Shown here piece after piece: positions 53,682 to 62,165 of a stretch of 64,000 nt of DNA; positions within the stretch are counted from its first letter, which is position 1, and each line of letters opens with the position of its first letter. The stretch comes from Pelagibacterium lacus (GTDB taxonomy: Bacteria > Pseudomonadota > Alphaproteobacteria > Rhizobiales > Devosiaceae): contig NZ_QQNH01000003.1 in the NCBI RefSeq assembly GCF_003345525.1, forward strand, positions 124,001-188,000, given 5' to 3'. A program made the translations under genes and the position numbers. Below the pieces are notes generated by a model. It made no database searches, was not told the origin of the DNA, and was given only the letters and a program-made list of their open reading frames with translations.

Positions 53682-54652
53682 ATCGCCTGTTCCCCCACGC
53701 CGGCCGCCGTGTCGTCGCCGGGTGCCCGATCCCGCAATTCGCGCCCGGTGAGCGAGAGGAACACGGTTTCGAGACTGGGTTCGTCGATCTGGATCTGCCG
53801 CAGCCGCGTGCCATAGGTGGCGAGGAAAGCGTCGAGCATGTCGGGCGAGGCCAGCGCCACGCCGAGCCGGCCGCCGGCCAGGGAGCGGATGTCGGGATAG
53901 GCGGCGCGCAGGGCCGCCTCGGTCTCGGCGTCGCGCGGCATGCAGCGAATCATCGAGGTGCCGTGCCGGGCCCGCAATTCCTCCGGCGTCCCATTGGCCA
54001 GCAGCTTGCCGCGATCGATGATGCAGATGCGGTCGTGACCGGCGACCTCCTCGACATAATGGGTGGTGATGAGCTGGGTGAGATTGCGATGGGTGCGCAG
54101 ATGTTCGAGATAGGACCAGATGCGGGCCCGCGTCTGCGGGTCGAGGCCGACTGTGGGCTCGTCGAGGAACAGGATCCGGGGCTGATGCATCAGGGCGCGC
54201 GCGATCTCGAGCCGCCGCTTCATGCCGCCGGAAAATCCTTTGACGATCTCGTCGCGCCAATCGCCGAGCTCGACCAGGTCGAGCACCTCGTCGATCCGCC
54301 GCGCCCGCTCGCGGCGCGGGAGGCCATAGACGAGTCCGTTGAATTCTAGGTTTTCCCAGGCGGTCAGCCGCGTGTCGAGACTGGGGTCTTGGAAGACCGC
54401 GCCGATCCGGCGCCTGATGGCGTCGGGCTGGCGCGCGAGGTCGACCCCGTCGAGCATGACGCGCCCGCTATCGGGCTTGATCAGCGCGCACAATATGTTC
54501 ATCAGCGTGGTCTTGCCGGCGCCGTTCGGGCCCAGCAGCGCCACGCTGGTGCCCTCCTCGATGCTGAGGCTGATATCGTCGAGCACCTTGCGCCCGGCAA
54601 AGGCGTGGCTGAGATGGACGATCTCGATCCCGCTGGCGGTGTGTGGGGTCAC
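53678..54652 (-). CDS. ABC-2 transporter ATP-binding protein (PQQ alcohol dehydrogenase-associated)
   Basis: A 324-residue ATPase with Walker A LLGPNGAGKTT, Q-loop VFQDPSLDTRLTAWEN, signature FSGGMKRRLEIARAL, Walker B ILFLDEPTVGLD and H-loop TTHYVEE. It has the DrrA-like C-terminal extension (about 230-310). The GTG start at 54652 has GAAGGA eight bases upstream. That ribosome site lies in the 3 prime arm of a perfect 15-bp inverted repeat, so translation may be switched. An ATG further upstream at 54730 would read through that hairpin. Confidence 0.88.
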   Translation of the reverse strand: MTPHTASGIEIVHLSHAFAGRKVLDDISLSIEEGTSVALLGPNGAGKTTLMNILCALIKPDSGRVMLDGVDLARQPDAIRRRIGAVFQDPSLDTRLTAWENLEFNGLVYGLPRRERARRIDEVLDLVELGDWRDEIVKGFSGGMKRRLEIARALMHQPRILFLDEPTVGLDPQTRARIWSYLEHLRTHRNLTQLITTHYVEEVAGHDRICIIDRGKLLANGTPEELRARHGTSMIRCMPRDAETEAALRAAYPDIRSLAGGRLGVALASPDMLDAFLATYGTRLRQIQIDEPSLETVFLSLTGRELRDRAPGDDTAAGVGEQAI

Positions 54653-54660
54653 GTTTGGTC

Positions 54661-54700
54661 TTCCTTCGCAAAGCGGGTGTCGATGCGCTTTGCGAAGGAA
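54661..54700 (-). promoter_or_regulatory. Perfect 15-bp inverted repeat covering the ATPase ribosome site
   Basis: TTCCTTCGCAAAGCG and CGCTTTGCGAAGGAA flank a 10-base loop (54676-54685). On the minus strand the second arm contains the GAAGGA used as ribosome site for the GTG start at 54652. It can act as an RNA hairpin that hides the site or as a DNA operator in the promoter of the ABC-2 operon. Confidence 0.7.
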
Positions 54701-54870
54701 TGTACGGATTGCGGCGCGGCCCGGCAACACGCGTCATCGCGGTCCCGCCCACCCGCCGGGAGCGGCACGGGGTCGCAGCGCGTGCCGCGCCCCGGTGCCG
54801 GTCCTATTTTCCCGGCCTCGTGGAGAGAGGCGCGCGGAACCTGGCAATGTCCGCGCGCCATTTGGTATGC

Positions 54871-55854
54871 CTACTCTCCAGGCTGATACACTATTTCCTC
54901 AAGATCCGGAATGGAGTCAATAAATCCGTATTTCAGAGCAAGCTCAGCGCCGAGCTCGAGGCTTTCCGGTCCAAAATCCGTGCTCCAGAGCGAAAGATCC
55001 ACAGACTCAGCAAGTTCTTGGCTTACATTATTGTTGAATCGAGGAAATGCATCCCTGACTTCGTCTGGATTCTCACTGGCATAGGCCATGGAATTGTTGA
55101 TCGCCCGAATAAAAGCATCCACGACATCCGGCCTCTCCTCGATGAGTTCACCGGAGGTGATATAGACCGACAGCGGAAAACCCTTCTGAGTGTCGAGGAG
55201 TGGATTGGCTATGATGCGCAACCCACTGTTCTTTCCCACAGTAAGAAAAGGCTCGACTGCAAACCCGGCGTCGACACGGCCAGCGCTGACGGTCGGCACG
55301 ACGTCGGGGAAGCCGAGTTCGATGAATCCGACGTCATTCAGGGGATCTTCGACACCGGCGAGTTCGAGTGACCGTAGAACGGTGACATGAGGCGCATTCC
55401 CGAACGTGTCGACCGACACGCGGAGCCCTTGGAGATCAGCCATGCTTTGGATGGGGCTGTCTTCTGGCACGAGTACGCCGTGGGCTGCGCTTGTCTCATC
55501 GCTCTCCCCTATCGTGCCTGAAGCGATCGCATAAATATCGAGGCCTCGCGAACGCGCTGTAAGAAATGAAGTCTGATTGGAAAACCCAAAGTGGTACTCG
55601 CCGGCAATGATTGCCGTAACGATGTCTTGGCCGGCCGGCTCTGGTTTGAACTCGACCTCCAGTCCTTCGTCAAGGAAAAAGCCCTGCTCCGCTCCAATGA
55701 ACGCCGGTATCATCGGGCCAATAGGCAACGTGCCGAGAACGATCTTATAGGGATTGTCGGGCGACAAAGTGTCCTGAGCGACAGCAGCGGTGCCGGTCAA
55801 CGCCATTGAACCAACTGCCAGCAGCCCTAAAAAAAGCATGCGGTGCGATATCAT
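54871..55854 (-). CDS. ABC transporter substrate-binding protein (NMT1/SsuA type), low-GC copy
   Basis: A 327-residue periplasmic protein with signal peptide MISHRMLFLGLLAVGSMALT...AVA (cut near 26). Typical parts are GTLPIGPMIPAFIGAEQGFF, EPAGQDIVTAIIAGEYHFGFS and a FDDxE-like ligand cradle. It is clearly paralogous to the binding protein at 60941 (FGFSNQTSFL is identical). Codon use is different: the whole 54.87-57.55 kb block has lower GC, suggesting transfer. It has its own conserved upstream motif at 55927. The ligand is unknown, probably an N-heterocycle. Confidence 0.88.
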   Translation of the reverse strand: MISHRMLFLGLLAVGSMALTGTAAVAQDTLSPDNPYKIVLGTLPIGPMIPAFIGAEQGFFLDEGLEVEFKPEPAGQDIVTAIIAGEYHFGFSNQTSFLTARSRGLDIYAIASGTIGESDETSAAHGVLVPEDSPIQSMADLQGLRVSVDTFGNAPHVTVLRSLELAGVEDPLNDVGFIELGFPDVVPTVSAGRVDAGFAVEPFLTVGKNSGLRIIANPLLDTQKGFPLSVYITSGELIEERPDVVDAFIRAINNSMAYASENPDEVRDAFPRFNNNVSQELAESVDLSLWSTDFGPESLELGAELALKYGFIDSIPDLEEIVYQPGE

Positions 55855-55926
55855 GTATATCCTCCTTCAATACGGAGTTAAAGATTGCACACGCGTATCT
55901 GCGTGACCAATACAGCCTGCGGCTTT

Positions 55927-55956
55927 GAGCAAGACAAAAAACGTTGCGCAGTCCGA
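55927..55956 (-). promoter_or_regulatory. Conserved operator-like motif, copy A
   Basis: GAGCAAG-A-CAAAAA-AC-GTTGCGCAG-T-CCGA matches copy B at 60784 in all the quoted blocks. Inside is the dyad GCAA-N11-TTGC, compatible with a LysR-type box. It lies 73 bp upstream of the low-GC binding-protein gene. A LysR gene is at 63161, so it is a candidate regulator. Confidence 0.6.
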
Positions 55957-56068
55957 GATGGATTTAATAGCCGAGTAGAAACCCGATGGCGCTGTGCGGG
56001 CGGGCCCCGTTGCAGATCTCAGAAAATTACACGCATAAAAATGCCAAAGTAATTCTATGCTGTTCTGA

Positions 56069-56554
56069 TTATTGAGGTGACCGAGTATAAAATTGTACTA
56101 GAAGCTGCCGCACTTGTTCTGCCAGTTCATCGAACGGGCCATCAACAACGATATCATCAACAACTTCACGGATTGGAATTACACGAACTTTCGACGCTGG
56201 GGCTTCCAGGTCTGCATGCCATCGCGTCAACTGCTCCGATGAGCTGATGTAGACGATCCGCCCAAGCCCTGCCCAACCATGTGCCGCAGCGCACATGGCG
56301 CAATGTTCCGCCGTGGTGTAAACCGTTGCCTTGGCCCTTTCGTGAGGGGCCATGTTTTGCGCAGCCCATCTGGCGATCGCCAATTCCGGGTGCTGCGTGC
56401 GATCGTCTGCTGTTCCGCGGTTGCGATCTTCGAAGATAACGTTGCCTTCAGCAGAAACGAGCAGCGCTCCGAAGGGCGGACTGCCCGCAGCGAGAGCCTC
56501 CTGAGCGAGTTCTATGCAGCGCTTCAAGTATTTTCGGTCGATAATCTCGGTCAT
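56069..56554 (-). CDS. CDA-superfamily nucleoside/heterocycle deaminase
   Basis: A 161-residue zinc deaminase. Ligands and the catalytic Glu are in HPELAIARWAA (His 55, Glu 57) and TAEHCAMCAAAHGWAGLG (Cys 85, Cys 88); the usual Pro before the first Cys is replaced by His. It belongs with guanine, cytosine and tRNA-adenosine deaminase-like enzymes. As last gene of the transporter/hydrolase operon it probably removes an amino group from an imported heterocycle. GC is low. ATG 56578 would add eight residues. Confidence 0.82.
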   Translation of the reverse strand: MTEIIDRKYLKRCIELAQEALAAGSPPFGALLVSAEGNVIFEDRNRGTADDRTQHPELAIARWAAQNMAPHERAKATVYTTAEHCAMCAAAHGWAGLGRIVYISSSEQLTRWHADLEAPASKVRVIPIREVVDDIVVDGPFDELAEQVRQLLVQFYTRSPQ

Positions 56555-56662
56555 TTTGCACCGGAAGCAGACGATCACTGGGCTGAAGGATTGTAGACGC
56601 CGTAGGGATCGATGAAAAGCGAGCGAATGGGATGACCCTGAGCGATGCTCGATACAATCAGA

Positions 56663-57553
56663 CTAAGGTTTTTGCGGGCGCCCAGCTAAATACCAGTCGA
56701 TAATCTCGCTTCCTGTCGCGATCCAGACATCATTTCGCGACGAAATATGCTCAAGCGCCCTCGCAAAGTGTTTGGCTCTGTAGGGATGCCCAACAAGGAA
56801 GGGATGCAACGGGATTGCCATCACGCGGCCGGTGGTGGCGCCGTCCTCGTATAGAACGTCGAACTGATCCATAAGGTTTTGGGCATAGGTTTCGGCGCTC
56901 TGCTTCATGTCCAGGAACGTTGGAATATCGTTCATCTCGGCGCTGTAGGGGATGGATGTCATCCGCCCGGAGCGGACGCGCATGGGGTATGGCTGCTCGT
57001 CGTTCACCCAGTCTGCGACGTAGTCGATTCCATGCTCCGCCAACAGGTCCAATGTATGAACCGTTTCCGCCATGACGGGCCCCAGCCAACCTCGTGGCGG
57101 CCGACCCGTATGATGGGCGATGGTCGCGACCGTCTGGGCGATGATCGCACGTTCCTCTTCCTCTGATTGGTCATTGAGGAGCACGGAATTGGTTATGCCA
57201 TGCCCCATCCATTCCCATCCGGATTCCAGCCCCGCTTCAATGACCCTTGGATAGAGTTCGCACACTTGCGAATTGAGCGCGACGGTGCCCTTGAAGCCAT
57301 ATCGATCCATTATTTCGCGCATGCGCCAGAAGCCGACGCGAAGGCCGTAGTCGCGCCAGCCGTAGTTCAGCACATCGGGCTTCAGTCCGAAGCTGGCCAT
57401 GCTGATGGGGGTGGCAGGCCGATCGAACAGGAAGTGCTCAAGATTGGGAATAGTCCAGACTGCAACCCTGGCTCCGTTTGGCCAGACCAGTTTTGGGCGG
57501 TCGACAATAGCGGAATAGTCGAAACGACCATGCTCGGGAGGAACATCGGTCAT
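56663..57553 (-). CDS. Polysaccharide deacetylase-fold hydrolase (PuuE allantoinase-like)
   Basis: A 296-residue NodB-fold enzyme. YGWRDYGLRVGFWRMREIMD, EWMGHGITNS and RPPRGWLGPVMAETVHTLDLL match the group of PuuE allantoinases and cyclic imidases rather than sugar deacetylases. Such enzymes open cyclic ureide or imide rings. The ATG overlaps the isochorismatase stop (ATGA), so the two are coupled although their GC differs. With the deaminase and amidase it suggests stepwise breakdown of a nitrogen ring. Confidence 0.85.
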   Translation of the reverse strand: MTDVPPEHGRFDYSAIVDRPKLVWPNGARVAVWTIPNLEHFLFDRPATPISMASFGLKPDVLNYGWRDYGLRVGFWRMREIMDRYGFKGTVALNSQVCELYPRVIEAGLESGWEWMGHGITNSVLLNDQSEEEERAIIAQTVATIAHHTGRPPRGWLGPVMAETVHTLDLLAEHGIDYVADWVNDEQPYPMRVRSGRMTSIPYSAEMNDIPTFLDMKQSAETYAQNLMDQFDVLYEDGATTGRVMAIPLHPFLVGHPYRAKHFARALEHISSRNDVWIATGSEIIDWYLAGRPQKP

Positions 57554-58203
57554 CGTACATTTTCCAGGCCATTTAGATACGCGAGGGTTTCCTCGAGCCC
57601 CACCACATCGGCATATTTGACATCGAGATCGAACAGGCTCTGCTCATGGGCCTGGGTCGACCGGTCCCCGACCGCCTCCCGGACCACCATGGGCCGAAAC
57701 CCGGTCTGGCAAGCGTCCACGGCGCTGGCCCGCACGCAGCCGCTGGTGGTGGCCCCGGTCACGATCAGCGTATCGGCGCCATAGGCGAGCAGCCGCGACA
57801 CCAGATCGGTGCCGAAAAAGCACGAGGCGTATTTCTTGACCAGAAGCGAATCTCCGTCCTGCCAATGCAGCCGCTCATCGAGCTCCGGGCCGTCGCCATC
57901 GGCGACCAGCGTGGCGGTGCCGCTCTGCTTGAGCGCCCAGATGCCGGCATCCTTGAGGTTCTTGTTCTCATAGCTCACCGTGGAATAGATCACCGGCGCG
58001 CCGGCCGCATGGGCGGCATCGATCAGGGCGTTGATCGCCTCCACCTGCGCGTCGAGATCGGATCCCAGCGGCCGCTTGGGATCGGTGAATGCCTTGACGA
58101 TGTCGACCACCAGGAGGGCGGGCGTCTTGCCGAAGCCGATCCGGTGCCCGAAGCCGCGCTGGCGGAAGAAGTCGGTTTCGTCGGAATAAGATGGGGTGCT
58201 CAT
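57550..58203 (-). CDS. Isochorismatase-fold amidohydrolase (N-carbamoylsarcosine/maleamate amidase-like)
   Basis: A 217-residue cysteine hydrolase. The catalytic triad is Asp 34 (LLVVDIVKAF), Lys 123/124 (KKYASCFFGTDL) and Cys 156 (GATTSGCVRASAVD). The N-terminal FFRQRGFGHRIGFGKTPALLV resembles N-carbamoylsarcosine amidase and maleamate amidase rather than true isochorismatases. It likely hydrolyses a carbamoyl or amide product made by the ring-opening enzyme. ATG 58203 has AGGAG eight bases upstream. It follows the transporter ATPase by 15 bp and has high GC. Confidence 0.87.
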   Translation of the reverse strand: MSTPSYSDETDFFRQRGFGHRIGFGKTPALLVVDIVKAFTDPKRPLGSDLDAQVEAINALIDAAHAAGAPVIYSTVSYENKNLKDAGIWALKQSGTATLVADGDGPELDERLHWQDGDSLLVKKYASCFFGTDLVSRLLAYGADTLIVTGATTSGCVRASAVDACQTGFRPMVVREAVGDRSTQAHEQSLFDLDVKYADVVGLEETLAYLNGLENVR

Positions 58204-58218
58204 GGCCAAGCTCCTCGG

Positions 58219-58983
58219 TTAGGCGGTCTGCGCGGTGTTGGTGCGCATGATCTGGGTGTAGACATGGCTGCGCAGTTCGAGGAACTGCGGCTCGCTCTTG
58301 GTGGTGATCTGGTCGCGCGGATGGGCGAGGGGAACGTTCAGCGTTTCCTTGACCGTGGTCGGGCGCGACCCCAGGACGACGATATGGTCGCCCAGATAGA
58401 CGGACTCGTCGATGTCGTGGGTGACGAACACGATGGTCATGTTGTACCGGGCGCGCAGCCGCAGCATCAGGTCCTCGAGGTCCGAACGCGTCTGCGCGTC
58501 GACGGACGCGAAGGGCTCGTCCATGAGCAGAATTTCGGGCTTGTAGGCGATGGCCCGGGCGATCGCCGTGCGCTGCTGCATGCCGCCGGACAGCTGCCAG
58601 GGATATTTGTCCATCGCATCGGCAAGGCCGACCGACGCCAGCGCCTCCTCGATCCGCTCATCGCGGTCGCTGGCGGCGAGACGCTTCTTGCGCAGCGGGA
58701 AGGCGACGTTCTCCCGCACTGTCATCCAGGGATAGAGCGAGCGGGAATAATCCTGGAACACCAGCGCCATCGATTCCGGAGGCTCGGTGATCGGCTTGCC
58801 GTTGAGCAGCACCCGGCCCTTGCTCGGGGCGAGCAGGCCCGAGAGGCATTTGAGCAGCGTGGTCTTGCCGCAGCCCGAGGGGCCGACGATGCAGGTGAAC
58901 TTGCCGGCGGCGAACTCGGCGGTGATGTCGCCGATGGCAACGAAATCATTATAGGACTTGCCCAGTCCTTCGACACGCAGCAT
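58219..58983 (-). CDS. ABC transporter ATP-binding protein (SsuB/TauB type)
   Basis: A 254-residue ATPase with Walker A GPSGCGKTT, Q-loop VFQDYSRSLYPWM, signature LSGGMQQRTAIARA, Walker B ILLMDEPFASVD and H-loop VTHDIDE. AGGGAGG precedes ATG 58983. It works with the two permeases upstream and the binding proteins at 60941 and perhaps 54871. The downstream genes are the degradative enzymes. Confidence 0.93.
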   Translation of the reverse strand: MLRVEGLGKSYNDFVAIGDITAEFAAGKFTCIVGPSGCGKTTLLKCLSGLLAPSKGRVLLNGKPITEPPESMALVFQDYSRSLYPWMTVRENVAFPLRKKRLAASDRDERIEEALASVGLADAMDKYPWQLSGGMQQRTAIARAIAYKPEILLMDEPFASVDAQTRSDLEDLMLRLRARYNMTIVFVTHDIDESVYLGDHIVVLGSRPTTVKETLNVPLAHPRDQITTKSEPQFLELRSHVYTQIMRTNTAQTA

Positions 58984-58993
58984 GAAAGCCTCC

Positions 58994-59779
58994 CTAATTT
59001 CTCGACGCGGCTGCCCGGGAGCCGCGATGCCATGCCAGCAGGCGCGCCTCGACAAGCAGCAGGATTGTATTGAGCAGGATGCCCAGGATTCCGAGCAGGA
59101 TGATCCCGGCCCACATGTCGGCGATGTCGAAGGACCGCCGCGCCCGCCAGATCGAATAGCCGACCCCGTTGGTCGCGGCGACGAACTCGCTGATCACCAT
59201 CATGATCACCGCCAGCGACAGGCTGGTCCGCAGTCCGGCGAAGATCGACGGCATGGCGCCGGGAATGAGCACGTGCAGGATGCGGTCCCTGAGCGGGATG
59301 CCGTACATGCGCGCCGTCTCGCGCAGCAGCGGATCGATCCCGCCCACCCCGGCCATGGTGTTGAGCAGCACCGGGAAGAAGCAGACGAGGCCGATCAGCG
59401 CCACCTTGGCGGTGTCGTCGACCCCAAGGACGAGCAGCGTCAGCGGCAGCAGGGCCGGGGGCGGCAGCGAGCGGAAGAAATCCACCAGCGGGGCCGTGGC
59501 GATGCGCGCCCGGCGCGAGGTCCCCAGCACGAGGCCGATGGCGATCGCCAGGATCGAGGCGATGAAGAAGCCCAGCAGCAGGCGCCGCAGGCTGGGCCAG
59601 ATATCGGCCGTCACCTTGGCCCCCAGCCAGTCCTCGACAAAGGCCGACAGGATGACCTGGAGGGGCGGGAAATAGATGTCGTTCCGCGGCGCGGCCCAGA
59701 CGGCATAGGCGGTGATCAGGGCGGCCGGAACCGCCAGTTCGAGCGCCAGGTTCAACAATTGACGGCGGTTGAACTTCAT
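58994..59779 (-). CDS. ABC transporter permease (SsuC type)
   Basis: A 261-residue permease with six helices. FFRSLPPPALLPLTLLVLG and the coupling loop ETARMYGIPLRDRILHVLIPG are family features. It overlaps the upstream permease stop by 4 bp and precedes the ATPase by 10 bp. Confidence 0.92.
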   Translation of the reverse strand: MKFNRRQLLNLALELAVPAALITAYAVWAAPRNDIYFPPLQVILSAFVEDWLGAKVTADIWPSLRRLLLGFFIASILAIAIGLVLGTSRRARIATAPLVDFFRSLPPPALLPLTLLVLGVDDTAKVALIGLVCFFPVLLNTMAGVGGIDPLLRETARMYGIPLRDRILHVLIPGAMPSIFAGLRTSLSLAVIMMVISEFVAATNGVGYSIWRARRSFDIADMWAGIILLGILGILLNTILLLVEARLLAWHRGSRAAASRN

Positions 59780-60594
59780 GGGGTGACGCTCCTGTAGGAG
59801 GGGTGCCAGTGCAGCAGGCGCGCCTCGATCACGGCAAACATCGTGTTGAGCGCCCAGCCGAGCAGCCCCGAGGCGAGGATCAGCGCATAGACATTGGGCA
59901 CATTGGCCCCCTGGCGGGCATTGATGATCATCAGGCCGATGCCCGGTATGCCGACCACGATCTCCATGGTCACGACGATGATCAGCGCCACCGCCGAGGC
60001 GATGCGCAAGCCGGTGCCGATATAGGGTGAGGCCGAGGGCAGCATGATGCGCGTCCAGATATCGCCACGCCCGATGCGGAACGAGCGCGCCGTTTCGAGC
60101 GCCGTGGGGTCGATGTCGCGCATGCCGTAAACCGTCTGGATGAGGATGGGCCAGAAGGCCGAAAACGCGGCCAGGTAGATCTTGGCCTCGACATTGGCCC
60201 CGATCAGCAGGATCGCCGCCGGGATCAGCGCCACCGAGGGAATCGGCCGCAGGAATTCGGTGGTGAGGCGCAAGGCGGAATAGACGAGCGGCGACGCGCC
60301 CATAGCAAAGCCGATGGGCAGCGCGAACACCGCTGCCAATAGGAGGGCCGCAGCCCAGCTCGACAGCGTGTTCCACAGCGCCCAGTGGAATTCCGGCTGG
60401 GTGATGAGGTTGGACAGCGCCCAGACCATTACGCTGGGGGGCGGGAAAAAGCGCTGCGGCAGCACGCCCAGCCGGACCACAGCCTCGAAGGCCACGACGA
60501 AAATGGCGACGCCCGCAAAAGGCAGCAGCATGTCGCCCATGGCCGGCCATCTCGATCGGGTCCGCACTTGCGTCTGGCTGGTGCTGGTCATCAT
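59776..60594 (-). CDS. ABC transporter permease (SsuC type), partner subunit
   Basis: A 272-residue permease homologous to the next gene, with FLRPIPSVALIPAAILLIG and the coupling loop ETARSFRIGRGDIWTRIMLPS. First gene of the transporter/amidase/PuuE-like/deaminase transcription unit. The conserved motif B lies 190 bp upstream. Starts at 60594 or 60591 are both possible. Confidence 0.9.
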   Translation of the reverse strand: MMTSTSQTQVRTRSRWPAMGDMLLPFAGVAIFVVAFEAVVRLGVLPQRFFPPPSVMVWALSNLITQPEFHWALWNTLSSWAAALLLAAVFALPIGFAMGASPLVYSALRLTTEFLRPIPSVALIPAAILLIGANVEAKIYLAAFSAFWPILIQTVYGMRDIDPTALETARSFRIGRGDIWTRIMLPSASPYIGTGLRIASAVALIIVVTMEIVVGIPGIGLMIINARQGANVPNVYALILASGLLGWALNTMFAVIEARLLHWHPSYRSVTP

Positions 60595-60783
60595 GCCTTG
60601 CTCCAGGCGTGGGGACGATGGGGCGGAATGCCTCCACCCGTCACCCTTCCCGATATAGCAGACGGTGCGCTCGGGCTCCGCCTAAATCGTTGGACTGGAA
60701 ACATGAATCCCTCAATGGCTCGATATCGCTGATCCTAGCCATCGCACAGGCACCGGCAGCGAGCCAATATCGATTGCCGTTGT

Positions 60784-60812
60784 GAGCAAGCCAAAAATTG
60801 TTGCGCAGCCGA
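60784..60812 (-). promoter_or_regulatory. Conserved operator-like motif, copy B
   Basis: GAGCAAG-C-CAAAAA-TT-GTTGCGCAG-CCGA is the partner of motif A at 55927 (identical in the main blocks, same spacing up to GCAG, including the GCAA-N11-TTGC dyad). It lies upstream of the permease operon on the same strand, as motif A does for its gene. Confidence 0.6.
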
Positions 60813-60885
60813 TCGGCCAACCGCTTAAAGTCGCCACCATTGCGGGCCGGTGCCATCGTTGGCGCTTATTATCGCTTAGGACAAA

Positions 60886-60915
60886 CGAAAAAGGGGCCGG
60901 CGTGACGCCGGCCCC
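60886..60915 (-). terminator. Rho-independent terminator of the binding-protein gene
   Basis: GGGGCCGGCG and CGCCGGCCCC form a perfect 10-bp stem with loop TCA (minus strand) followed by five T, 25 bases after the stop codon at 60941. It separates the binding protein from the permease operon. Confidence 0.9.
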
Positions 60916-60940
60916 TCGCCTTGCCTGTCGCCCATGGGGC

Positions 60941-61927
60941 TCAGGGAATGAACACCAGTGCGTCGAGATCGGGAACCGCATCGATGAAGCCATAGCGCAC
61001 GGCCATCTCGGCCCCCAGCTGCAATTCGCCGGCCGAAAGCGAGCTGGACCAGGTCGGCATGGCCATTTGCGCCGCCACTTCGGGGTTCACATTGGGGTTG
61101 AACTCGAGGAAAGCCTCGCGGGCCAGCTCCGGATTGGCCTGGGAATATTCCATGGCCTTGTTCATCGCATTGGCGAACCGCGCCACGATCTCGGGGTGTT
61201 CGTCGACGAACTGCCCGGAGGCGAAATAGACCGAGAACAGGAAGCCCGGTTCGGCCTCGAAGGCCGGGCGCAGCACGGTGCGGGCGCCATCCATGGCCGC
61301 GATGGTAAGGAACGGCTCGACCATCCACGCAGCGTCGATCTGCCCCTGTTCGAGCAGGCCCGCCATGTCCGGGAAGCCCACTTCGATGAACTCGACCTTG
61401 GAGGCGGCGTCCTCGAGCCCGCCGATCTCCAGCGAATTGAGGAACAGCATATGCGGGGCATTGGCCAGCGTGTTGACCGCGACGCGCTTCCCTTCGAAAT
61501 CGGTGGCGGTCTCGATATCGCTGTCTGCGCGCACGAGGACGGCGTTGAAGGCGGTCTCGGCGTTGAACTCGCCGATCACCCCCGACGCGATGGCCCGGAC
61601 ATCGAGGCCCTTGCTCGCGGCGACCAGGAACGAGGTTTGGTTGGAAAAGCCGAAATGGAATTCGCCCGCCACCACCGCGGTGACGATATCCTGCCCGCCC
61701 GGTTCGGGACGCAATTCGACCTCAAGGCCTTCCTCGGCGAAAAATCCCTCGCGCTCGGCGATATAGACGGGCACCAGCGGCGCGATGGGCTGGATGCCGA
61801 GGATCAGCTTTTCCGGCGCCTCCTGGGCGACAGCGGAGCCTGCCGCAGCGGCAAGGGCCAGCGCGCTCCCCACGATCGTCAACCGGCACGCCTTTAAGGC
61901 TCTTTCGAGCGTTGTGTGTTGCATCAT
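60941..61927 (-). CDS. ABC transporter substrate-binding protein (NMT1/SsuA type), high-GC copy
   Basis: A 328-residue periplasmic protein with signal peptide (cut near 35, after SAVA). It carries LILGIQPIAPLVPVYIAEREGFF and EPGGQDIVTAVVAGEFHFGFS, and is a close paralog of the protein at 54871. High GC like its neighbours, so probably the native partner of the permeases. GGAGGGAAGG lies directly before the two adjacent ATG codons (61927, 61924). A terminator follows. Confidence 0.9.
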   Translation of the reverse strand: MMQHTTLERALKACRLTIVGSALALAAAAGSAVAQEAPEKLILGIQPIAPLVPVYIAEREGFFAEEGLEVELRPEPGGQDIVTAVVAGEFHFGFSNQTSFLVAASKGLDVRAIASGVIGEFNAETAFNAVLVRADSDIETATDFEGKRVAVNTLANAPHMLFLNSLEIGGLEDAASKVEFIEVGFPDMAGLLEQGQIDAAWMVEPFLTIAAMDGARTVLRPAFEAEPGFLFSVYFASGQFVDEHPEIVARFANAMNKAMEYSQANPELAREAFLEFNPNVNPEVAAQMAMPTWSSSLSAGELQLGAEMAVRYGFIDAVPDLDALVFIP

Positions 61928-62165
61928 CCTTCCCTCCGTTTGAAGCCGATATGGCCAGATGGGCAGCATGGCATGAGGCGATGGAGGAGGAGAACAACAG
62001 TTATGGCAGCCCTGCCATTCAGCTTATGTCTGGCAGATGGCACGGCCAAGCATTTTCGCTCTGGCTTCCCAACGCCAAATGAGGTGGACGCGTCGCTTGG
62101 CTCGGCAATAGGTTCGGTGGCGCTGCACTCACTTGCGTCCAAGAACACGATCCGGGAAAAGCCTG

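Larger units (their letters stand above)
60595..60940. other. Intergenic region with regulatory motif and terminator
   Basis: This 346-bp stretch has no convincing gene. It contains the terminator of the binding-protein gene (60886-60915) and the conserved motif B (60784-60812). About 190 bp of leader then runs to the first permease. Most likely it holds the promoter of the permease operon. Confidence 0.7.
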
